The position numbers and the translations under genes were made by a program. 64,000 nt of DNA, taken from the NCBI GenBank assembly GCA_015179125.1, contig WHVA01000385.1, forward strand, positions 48,694 to 112,693. Reading direction: 5' to 3'. Below, one piece after another: positions 56,701 through 64,000 of this stretch; position 1 is the first letter of the stretch; the number at the start of each line of letters is the position of its first letter. Below the pieces are notes generated by a model. The model was not told the origin of the DNA, searched no databases, and saw nothing but the letters and a program-made list of their open reading frames with translations. Source of the DNA: Gautieria morchelliformis. Lineage: Eukaryota > Basidiomycota > Agaricomycetes > Gomphales > Gomphaceae.

Positions 56701-56784
56701 GCTCCACCGGCCCCATACGACGACGACGTCATCGTGTCAGCCGCTCTAGAGGACTCCATTATGGATGACCTCTATGAGTCATAG
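53780..56784 (+). pseudogene. Family A accessory gene, copy 2 (split, frameshifted)
   Basis: The longest copy of the family A extra gene. Parts in order: MDVDPSTST start; EEHWTIVGWEDALAIVHPDD with a Cys pair; a frameshift near 53970; then the helical DEDIGDAVDAAWGWLP segment and a coiled coil of about 50 residues (KKEVKELGRAVKTERAKIKE). A Ser/Pro/Ala-rich linker, a basic KKKRKK run, and GPGVALPPPAG follow. A more folded-looking part contains LARAKETPQLARTREMIGIF and WSSLVDAREVL with STTLRLSITGPFPMGG. After the insertion an acidic tail ends DDLYES, 33 bases from the LTR. At least three frame changes are present. No known domain is seen. Two copies in the same position after the chromodomain support a conserved element gene. 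Confidence 0.68.
55550..56622 (-). repeat. 1.07 kb insertion, probable solo LTR (copy D2)
   Basis: It matches 13439-14508 over its length with the same ends. The 5-base duplication is ACCAC (55545-55549 and 56623-56627). The host frame (the family A accessory gene) continues on both sides. The minus strand contains the same short frame starting MYERNHPES as copy D1 (MYEQNYPES), of unknown meaning. Confidence 0.75.
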
Positions 56785-56817
56785 TTGACCCCTATAGTTG
56801 TCTATAGAGGGGGAGGG

Positions 56818-57030
56818 TGTAAATAACCTATGTATCTACATGGTACACTAGTTATTACCTAATCCCAGTGGGCCCCTTAGGAACCCACTGTATAGTTTAT
56901 GCATGGGAACCGGCCAGCGGTTCCCATCACATCTTAAACCTATACTGTCACTACGTGGCATCAGAATACCACACATTGGTCAAGTTCTGCGTGCCCTTGT
57001 GACCTAGGCAATAAGATCGGTATCTTTACA
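56818..57030 (+). repeat. Family A 3' LTR (213 bases)
   Basis: TGTAAATAACC ... ATCTTTACA, preceded by a perfect polypurine tract. It matches the LTR at 6568-6781, which is on the other strand, and defines the LTR ends for the family. Confidence 0.92.
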
Positions 57031-57031
57031 C

Positions 57032-59066
57032 CCCCCCTCGGACTTTGGGAATAGGGGTCTTAGTCTGTTTGCCAAGGACACAGTGTTCACAAAGGGGGGG
57101 AAGGGAGGATAAGTCAGCAGGCATACCTCGAGCCATGCCAGACTTAGCCATTTCGATGATGGAAGTGTAGTTGAGATGACCGAGGCGTTTGTGCCAAGTC
57201 TCAAGGTCAGGAGCGGCGTGAGCAATATTCACTTTGTCAGGGGCGGGTGATGGGTTGCCGATATGTAATAGAGGTCGGAGCCGAGTTTCGTGCCCTGAGC
57301 TATGACCTTACTGGACGAGCTCTTAATGGAGCAACGACCCTCGCGGAAAGTGATGTCAGAGCCCGCATCGTCGAGGCAACCAATCGAGATGAGATGGAGG
57401 GAGGCATCCGGGACATAGAGAGCATTACGCAGGGTAAGGAGACGACCCTTTCCACAGCGCAGATGGATCGTACCAATGCCAGCCACAGGGAGATACTGGC
57501 CCCCGACGTGTTTGATCCTCCAAGTGGTAGGGGAGAGATCAGAGAAGTCAGAGCGTATGGGAGAAATGTGGGTCGTACAGCCAGACTCCGCGCACCAAGG
57601 GATGGGTCCAGCAGCCAGATGAGCATGGTCACAGGAGACAACCAAGGCATCGGGATCAACGGCAGCACAGGAGTAGTACCCATTGTTCAAGCGGGATTCA
57701 GTAGCGAGTGACGCCTCGATGGCCACGTTGGCAGTATCGGAATCACTGCTAGAGTCAGCTGCGGCAGTAGCAGTGTTGGTTTTTGCAGCCTTGTCCGTTT
57801 TCTTCTGCTTCTTGTCCCACTTCTTCTGAGCCTCTTTGAACCACTCAGGCGCCTTATCCTCAGCGCCGCCCCCTTTTTCCAGCAACGCTCGAAAGGGTGG
57901 TTGCGGCCACAGTTAGTGCACTTCACAGTAGAGCACTGGTCAGATTTCGCAGCATTAGCCTTATCAGGCAAGGAGTGGGCATTCTCGTGAGCAGCAAGGT
58001 GAATCGTCTCTATGATGTTGTTTTTAGACAGTATGGACCTCGACTTGCCGTTCGAGAATGTTGGGTGCATTTATGCTCCTGCACCAAAATCAAGCATAAT
58101 ATATTCGATTTATTGTATGCTGTTTCAATTTCTTCTCACATTGTTCTTGTACCATGCATTCACTTCTCTGGTTATTTTCGAAATTTTCCAGTTACTCCCT
58201 ACCTCTCCATTTCATTTTGTTATTTCTATATTCACAGGCGGCTGCACCCAGCGGAGTTTGAAATGACTTCGACGCGCGAGCTCTTGAGCGCTAAAGGGCC
58301 GGGTGCTTGTATATGCCTTCTGAGACAGGATTGTACTCCTCTCTCAGTGACAATAAATTCACTGAGAGAGGCAAGTAGTATTCTTTGTATTCTCATAACA
58401 TGTTGACTGAAAATCATGTAGTGAATTTAATTCTAGGTACTGTACTAATATATCAGTGACAATAAATTCACTGAGAGAGTGAATTTAATTCTAGCTTTCT
58501 AAGAACTCTACCGAACCTTCCCTTCCATAACCCCGAGTTGCCTACAGAGAACACCGTGAGCAAGTGCTTGTGGACCCAGTCGAGGCCGGACCCCTTGAGC
58601 GCATTCATCAAGACAAGTATAGTGTACTCGTCCTGTGTGGGCGCCCTGCCCTCATCATAGATATTGGAGACAGCATCCTCGATGTCAGCAACGGTGTGAG
58701 CAGTCCTGGACAAGTCGGTGAATTTAGCACTGATAGTGAAAGTGAGCGCGTCGATCTTGGAAATCATGCCGCCATGATGAGTGTGCAGCTTAAGGAGGTC
58801 CCAGGCTTCTTTCGCAGACATAGTGGGAAGTAAGAGACAATGGAGCGAACCATCAACGTGTTTACCAAGGGTGCCGATAATGCGCGAGTTGACAGTCGCC
58901 ATTCGGCAGACTTTTTCTGATCTGCAGGTTCATCAAAGGAGCCATCGACATAGCCCATGATGCCAGCCTCGAGGAAGGAGAACTCCATCTCCCGAGACCA
59001 TTTCAGCCAAGACCCCTCAGTAAGCTTCTCTAAGTCCTTCACCCAGACGTGATAATCAAGTACCAT
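57032..59066 (-). pseudogene. Copia gag-protease-pre-integrase
   Basis: Gag starts MVLDYHVWVKDLEKLTEGSW (59066) and continues through the helical region EAWDLLKLHTHHGGMI. It is split by the LTR insertion, then resumes with ETIHLAAHENAH and a CCHC knuckle, CTNCGRNHPFERCW. After an Ala/Ser/Asp-rich linker the protease region reads WCAESGCTTHISP, with Glu where Asp-Ser-Gly is expected. Conserved NALYVPDASLHLISIG follows. The pre-integrase domain has WHKRLGHLNYTSI and the CEHCVLGKQ zinc half-site. Frame changes near 58900 and 57850 add to the damage. Confidence 0.88.
58059..58546 (+). repeat. Solo LTR, 488 bases, in Copia gag
   Basis: It begins TGTTGGGTGC and ends TTGCCTACA, flanked by GAGAA on both sides (58054-58058, 58547-58551). 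It has the same length as the copy at 20891-21378. It contains a perfect 13-base hairpin (CCTCTCTCAGTGA and its complement, 58338-58371, 8-base loop) and a second shorter one near 58455-58480. Confidence 0.93.
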
Positions 59067-59092
59067 CGTAGAGATGCTGTATAGGGAGTAGC

Positions 59093-59311
59093 TGTGATAA
59101 CGGTTACGTAGATCCGCGCGTAGTAGTAATACTTAAAGTGTGGACGGTAGGCCCATAACCTGTAGGAAACTGTACCCGAGGGGTCAGTTCTCAGTCTCAC
59201 AATACGTGTGATGTAACTGAGGGAAAGGGTGAAACTCCGACTCACATCTCAAGTACCCGCCAGAGTGTGGGTACTTGTGTACGTGGCACAGTCACGCGTG
59301 TAACTCCAACA
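59093..59311 (-). repeat. Probable 5' LTR of Copia element
   Basis: On the minus strand it begins TGTTGGAGTTACAC, a common Copia LTR start, and ends CGTTATCACA, 26 bases before the gag ATG. The short leader has no clear initiator-Met primer site. There is no second LTR to compare, so the borders are tentative. Confidence 0.6.
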
Positions 59312-59529
59312 CTAGTAGTACAGTAAACCACTTCCTGATTTCAGGCATTTGGATGCCCCAGGTGGCTCCTCTGTCCCTTGCTTTTCTTGTTAGGATAATT
59401 GATAGATGGTTCAACTGAAGGACACAGTATAGATACATATTCTATACAAATACCCTTGCCAAGTTCTATAGAGTTTGCAATGCTACATAAAGCTTGAGGA
59501 GATTGATCCATGTCCTGCTCAGTGATAGT

Positions 59530-59644
59530 ACAGTCTATATTGTTCTATGGATATATATATTTTGTACATACTGTTATACTGTACATACACTGGCAGTATA
59601 TACAGTACGTACAGTATATATATTCATAGAACAATATAGACTGT
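59530..59644. repeat. Palindromic AT-rich fold-back
   Basis: The outer 30 bases (ACAGTCTATATTGTTCTATG...) recur inverted at the right end with one mismatch, and the interior (TGTACATA, ATACTGTACA) is also partly self-complementary. The whole could fold into one long hairpin. It may be a MITE-like element or a fold-back repeat; no other copy is seen. Confidence 0.75.
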
Positions 59645-60255
59645 ATATATTTTGATTGCTCACTATGTACAGTTTTAGCGCCGTAACTGCTTTTCCTGAT
59701 GAAGGCTTCAGGTTTAGGCAGGAAGGTGCAGAAGAAACATAATTTTGACTGCATGCTGTTCCGCATTGACAGCGTCCTCTTGGTCTGTGGCAAGTCGGCA
59801 CTCTCGCACTTCAAACAAGTACAGTAGCTGCGAGCCTACGGCTCTTCCCCATCTCCCATTCCCTGCCCCTCCAATGTAAGTACAGGGTGATTGTTTAGCT
59901 CATTCGTGTTGGAAATACCAAAGAAATATTATATCGACACGGTAATTATATCAACATGTTTCCAACTCCAAATCAACTCATCCATATACACCCGAATGCG
60001 CATGCATCACTACGACCTATCCCCAAGATCGCCGAACCCAAACATATGCATTCGATACAACCCAATCCACACCTCTGATCACTCCGATATCATGGGAGCA
60101 CACGCAAATATGCTACGACAGTCTAGAACACCCCTATAAACCCTACCCAAGCACGCCGAGCCCGACCCAAGTGGCACACATCCCAAAGTCACGTGACTCA
60201 ATCAAGGGATGCGACACGACGAGCCAACCCTGCCTGTAGCTAGACCGCGTCTCCT
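59645..60255. other. Intergenic, no gene recognised
   Basis: The second half is C-rich and G-poor on the plus strand. It contains only short frames without domains. Confidence 0.4.
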
Positions 60256-60712
60256 TGTTAAGAACATAATTCGTACTTAAGCCTCAACCCGAGGGCCGAG
60301 CCAGGTTAGCCAAAGTTCAGGAACAGAGGGCTTGGCTTCAACTTCGTAGGTTGCGCCCACTACAGTGTTCCGCCCTAATTTCGGGAAACAGATTCAGCTG
60401 GAAGCTGAGGTTCGGAATGAGATCAGACAGAGGAGCGGAAGATACGAGGAATCTAAATCGATATCAGAACTGAGGAATTAGTGTACATGACAGAGGGTTT
60501 ATATACTAATTGTAAAGAACGGAAAGAGGGCATCAATGCCCATATCGAGCAGGAAGCAGGGTCAACGGACGATCATCAGAAATGGAACAGGACTATCTAG
60601 GAAAGGGATCAGGGTGAATGATGAACCGATAAGGAACCCAAGTTAAGCTGAAGGTTCCCGAGCAAGATCCGAGGCCGAGGCCTCGGGTCCAGACTCGGAA
60701 CAGGTCTTAACA
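60256..60712 (-). repeat. LTR of a second family-B-like element
   Basis: 457 bases. On the plus strand it begins TGTTAAGAAC and ends GGTCTTAACA. Like the family B LTR it contains GGTTGCGCCC and is followed by a pyrimidine-rich GTACCTCCCCCTTATGG, the complement of a polypurine tract. It is related to the family B LTR but clearly diverged. The partner LTR lies beyond the window. Confidence 0.78.
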
Positions 60713-60840
60713 GTACCTCCCCCTTATGGCCGACCCATGAGGCCATAAGTGAGATCCCTGAGATTTCCAGGACAGGGGTATTACATAAGCTTTATTTCGC
60801 GTCTCTTTTTCTGCTTCCTCCCATCACCATCAAAATTCTC

Positions 60841-62750
60841 ATGTCAGACATCCAAGACGCCCAGGAGCCCACAGTCGAGGAACTCGACGCGGAACTCAAG
60901 TGCGAGGAATGAGAGGCAGAGAAGAAGAGGGAGCAATTGAAGGAGAAGCGTCATCTCGCCCAGAGCGCAAGGACGCCGTGGACAAGAAGAGGAAGGAGGA
61001 CGAGGCCCGGAAGGTGAAAGAAGCCGAGGAGGAACGGGAACAGCAACACAAAGCGGAAGTCGGGAGGAAGAGCACAAGGCTCGGGAAGCCGAGGAAGAAG
61101 CGCGGAAGGCCCAGGAAGCCGAGGAAGAAGCACAGAAGGCCTGGGAAGCCAAGGAAGAAGTGCAGAAGGCCTGGGAAGCCGAGGAAGAAGCGTGAGAGGC
61201 CGAGAAGAAAGCCCGAGAGGAGGAGGCCAAGAAAGCCGAGGTAGCTACCCATGCTCGTCTAAGAGAATGTCTTGACGATATGATTAAGGAATTTCGGGAG
61301 CGGCAAGCCTCGGTTAGCCAAGAGATTCGGATCCCTTCGCCGAGCTGGTTGTTTTGGATTCGGCTGCTGTGAAAGCGTGGATCCTTATGTCGATGCAGGC
61401 TCGGGAGTGGAGCCAAGTGAAGACGAAGCCAATGGCAATGGGGGCGAAGAAACAGAAGGTGACAGAGGAGGAGTCGGAAGAGGAAGAAGTGAGTTTTCCA
61501 TTATGTATCAGCTTGGGTTCTGACTAGTTTTTTTTTAGGAGTTCTCTTGCGACAATTGTGACAGGCGAAAAGTCCCTTGCATACGGGGGACTAACATGGC
61601 GTTCCGGGATTGTAATGTGCCCAAGGTCCATTGCAGCTTTACCGAGGGAAAACGGAAGCGCAGGGTCGGGGCCGGGACCGAGGTGCCGGCGGCCAGAACG
61701 CCTAGGCCGATGCCTGTGAAGCCGATGGGAGTCAAGCCTGTTGTGAAATCACGAGTATCATCTGTTTAATCCACAAAAACACCATATCCGCAGCTCACAC
61801 ATCACACACATGTTCGTACCAGTCACCCGATCCACATCAACACATACCCGTCTCCTCGGTCCCATTCCTACCCACAAAAACCCACATATTGCATCAGACC
61901 GCGGATACATCCCCGAGCCCGAACGAATCTGATCCATGGAGTGGCACGATGGCTAGCCCGCTGGTCACTCGTATCCACTTTCTTTTCTTTCCTTCTATGT
62001 TCCATATCACTCGCTTCTGAATCTACTCCATACCCCATTACTCCCATTCGTTAGAATCCATTCCACAGCTACCGGTACAACAAACCCCATACCATCATCC
62101 GCACTTCCATACGCCGGTCGCATACATCCGTCCTAGTTCGTTCCACACATTAGTTAAAAAGCACGTCGAATGTATAGTACCAGCCTAGTCAAATCGTACT
62201 CACTGATTCGAAACGTTATATCGACACACATCGTCTGTGTGTATTTTGTCTTATTGCATACATCTTTGTATGCGAATTGTTATCCCTCATATCGACCTCT
62301 ACTCGATTCGACTTCACTTTGAAGTTTGAATCATATGTCTAGTTGACCTAGTGTTATTGGAAACTTTTATCTTTTCAAAGCCATCGGTAGAGATTAAGGC
62401 GGGTCCTTTGGGATCGGGATTGGGGAAAGGGGTCCGGGCTGCCTACCAAGGCCGGGCAGCCCAAGTTAATGGGCCTTTCGGGAGATCAGGCCTCGGCCGC
62501 CATTCGGGAGCTCCTAGCTCAACAGAATGCACTCTTTGAGCGCATGCATGATACGCTCCAGGGGATACTGGAGTTTGTCGAGAGAACTCATCGGCAAAAC
62601 TCACATCTCAGCAAGCAGGTTCAGTGGTGGACAGGTGCGGTGAAGAAGCCAGAGTTTGGGGTTCAGGTTCGGGTGTGGATTGGGAGGGTTCGGGTTCATG
62701 GGGGGATCGGGTTTGGGAAGTGGGGGACAAAGGAAAGGAAAAGAGGATAA
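60841..62750 (+). pseudogene. Zinc-cluster coiled-coil gene, copy 3 (antisense in element)
   Basis: The start MSDIQDAQEPTVEEL lies 128 bases inside the LTR, the same place as in the 29 kb copy. A stop and frame change break the long Glu/Lys-rich coiled coil (60900-61320). After an intron-like gap a Cys array begins C-X2-C-X6-C-X10-C (61551 onwards), but the fifth Cys is lost, so the cluster is defective. A basic KRKRR-like segment follows. About 600 bases of C-rich unrelated sequence (about 61770-62380) come next, then the conserved C-terminal helix (ASAAIRELLAQQNALFERM, 62490 onwards). Gene order and orientation match family B. Confidence 0.7.
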
Positions 62751-63034
62751 GGAAGGGGAAAGAGTGGGGACGGATACGGGTTTGGGGTCGGAAAACGGAG
62801 GGGGTGCAGATAATATGAGGAATGGGGTTCGGATGCGGAGTCGGGGAATGATGCGGGATGGATGCGGACGGGGATGTGACTATGAGAGAGGATTAAACTA
62901 CTGATGTTTTTCAGAATAATGTGAATCTTTTTTCTTGGTGTTTTTTGTCTGGGGTTTGGAATCAGAAACGGGAGTGAAAAATGAAGCAGGGAATGAGGGA
63001 TGGATACAGGTTTGAGAACTACAAGCATAGCTAT

Positions 63035-63517
63035 TCAGCAAGGTGGCCGAGATAACATAGCAAAAGAGGGTTTGTGTCTAACTAAGAAAGTGACCATATA
63101 ATGAGTGAAAAGAAACGGGGAGCCGAAGCTCGGGTTCAAGGAACCCATGGTCCAGGCTTGGCAGGGTAGGCCAGTGGAGTCAGTCACGATCTCGGATGCA
63201 TGGCCGAGCTTGGTCGCGAGGACCCATGACGTCTCCTCATCGGTACCTTCATAACCAGCCCAACGGACAAGGTACAGGAGGTTACAAGGTCTGCGGCGTC
63301 GGTCAATCTTGGAATCAAGGATCTTGGAATCTCGTACTCTGTCTCGCCGTCGATCTCGACTGGAGGCGGCAGAGACTGAGCCCGGTTTGGGATGGTGTTT
63401 GGGGTCGCAGGTTCGAGCATTGAGACATGGAAGACCGGGTGGACTGCCCCGAAGGCTGTCCGGAAGCTGTAGGATGTAAGCTCGGGATCCGGCTGGCCAA
63501 TGATCTCCCCTCGGCAA
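63035..63517 (-). pseudogene. Integrase C-terminus with chromodomain (60 kb element)
   Basis: Two overlapping frames carry VHPVFHVSMLEPATPNTIPN and the chromodomain (ILDSKIDRRRRPCNLLYLV, RWAGYEGTDEETSW). The match to 30450-30117 is close. One frameshift lies near 63330. The upstream part of integrase is not continuous on this strand because of an inversion at about 63520. Confidence 0.87.
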
Positions 63518-63520
63518 AGC

Positions 63521-64000
63521 TCTCGACCGATGGTCAAACGAACGTGTAAATCAAACTCTCAAACAATATCTCTGGGTATATTGCAACTACCAACAAGACA
63601 ATTGGTCCGAGTTGCCGAGTTTGCATACAATAATGCTCCCAGCGCCACCACTGGCATTTCGCCGTTCTTTGCCAACAAAGGCTACAACCCGAACTTGACA
63701 GTTCACCCTGAAAGGGACCTCACTTCCTCTCTGGCCTGAGACTTCGCAGTCGACCTTGACCAGCTTCATGCTGCTTGAAAGAGCAAATCAAATCCGCTCA
63801 ATCTTGGTACCAGGTCTTGGCTGACGCGCGTCATGCTCCCGCCCCCGAGTTCGTGATTGGATCCTTAGCGTTTGTAAAAGCACAGTTCTTCCGGACAACC
63901 TGGCCCTCGAAGAAGCTGGCTGACTATGAGCCGCTCGGTCTTCGGCTGCTCCTGGCACTCCCTCCGCACTTCTGACCGACACATGTGACATTTGTCTGGG
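63521..64000 (+). pseudogene. Integrase core segment, inverted
   Basis: On the opposite strand from the chromodomain the sequence encodes the GQT...NQTLKQYLWVYCNYQQ helix region. FAYNNAPSATTGISPFFANK and NPNLTVHPERDL follow, and then SAQSWYQVLADARHAP and KAQFFRTTWPSKKL. This is the part of integrase that should directly precede the chromodomain segment. It continues beyond the window. At least one frame change is present near 63600. Confidence 0.87.

Larger units (their letters stand above)
53605..57030 (+). mobile_element. Family A element 3' part with LTR (copy 4)
   Basis: A plus-strand remnant that shows the 3' structure of the family: chromodomain end (53605-53742), accessory gene (53780-56784), polypurine tract (AGAGGGGGAGGG, 56806-56817) and 3' LTR (56818-57030). 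The 5' two thirds are missing. It lies in the pre-integrase region of a minus-strand Copia element, which resumes at once at 57032. The accessory gene is itself split by the 1.07 kb insertion at 55550-56622. Confidence 0.85.
57032..59311 (-). mobile_element. Ty1/Copia element, 5' part
   Basis: Minus-strand order: probable 5' LTR (59093-59311), gag with zinc knuckle, protease and pre-integrase domain, then truncation at the family A LTR. A solo LTR of another family (58059-58546) splits gag. The downstream part (integrase core, RT, RNase H) is not found on the other side of the family A remnant. It is a different subfamily from the Copia fragment at 35.9 kb as far as the LTR ends show. Confidence 0.88.

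Noticed and set aside
62624..63028. Glycine-rich or proline-rich small proteins at 62.6-63.0 kb
   Set aside because: They come from a simple G-rich stretch (GGGTTCGGG-like runs) downstream of the zinc-cluster gene, with no start or domain evidence.

Overview
The window looks like a repeat-rich chromosomal segment of a filamentous basidiomycete, probably an agaricomycete. Host-type genes carry many short introns (roughly 40-65 bases) with GT-AG borders. The recognisable proteins include a multi-intron cytochrome P450, a fungal complex I 21 kDa subunit, a UPF0643 protein and a BTB remnant of mushroom type. Most of the rest is nested retroelement sequence. No rRNA, convincing tRNA, CRISPR array or bacterial feature is visible.

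Layout. 1-6781: a minus-strand Ty3/Gypsy element (called family A here), truncated at its 3' side and with an unrelated 0.5 kb LTR in its gag. 6790-8335: a broken zinc-cluster gene. 8336-15702: a second, older family A element whose gag is split by two further insertions. 15703-18447: a truncated LTR of another Gypsy family (family B) followed by a 5'-truncated LINE. 18.6-26.0 kb: host-like genes (a Cys/His-rich hypothetical protein, an intron-containing rve/DDE integrase-like gene and a BTB remnant) with one solo LTR. 26.9-27.9 kb: a family A 5' fragment and an LTR-like insertion. 27936-35912: a nearly complete family B chromovirus with both LTRs. 35913-37031: the 3' half of a Copia element and its short LTR. 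37.3-42.5 kb: a LINE tail and a large imperfect inverted repeat enclosing a forkhead-like gene. 43.3-52.3 kb: a genic island (P450, gamma-glutamyltransferase, complex I 21 kDa subunit, UPF0643, a membrane protein). 53.6-57.0 kb: the 3' part of a family A element on the plus strand, inserted in a minus-strand Copia element (57.0-59.3 kb). 60.3 kb to the end: a second family-B-like element that is internally inverted.

The most interesting pattern concerns extra genes carried between pol and the 3' LTR. Family B carries, in antisense to gag-pol, an intron-containing gene for a coiled-coil protein with a cysteine array C-X2-C-X6-C-X10-C-X2-C-X6-C, the spacing of the fungal Zn2Cys6 DNA-binding cluster. 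The same gene sits in the same antisense position in the 60 kb element, and a third broken copy lies at 6.8-8.3 kb. The family B element and its LTRs are saturated with the pentamer CGGAA. Because Zn2Cys6 proteins usually recognise CGG triplets, a protein that binds its own element is a testable idea. Family A carries a different extra gene, in sense, directly after the chromodomain, seen in two copies. Both families therefore have post-chromodomain accessory genes, but of unrelated type and opposite orientation.

Most retroelement copies carry stops and frame breaks. Several of the stops fit C-to-T (or G-to-A) change, as expected from RIP-like or methylation decay. The host genes in the 43-52 kb island look intact.
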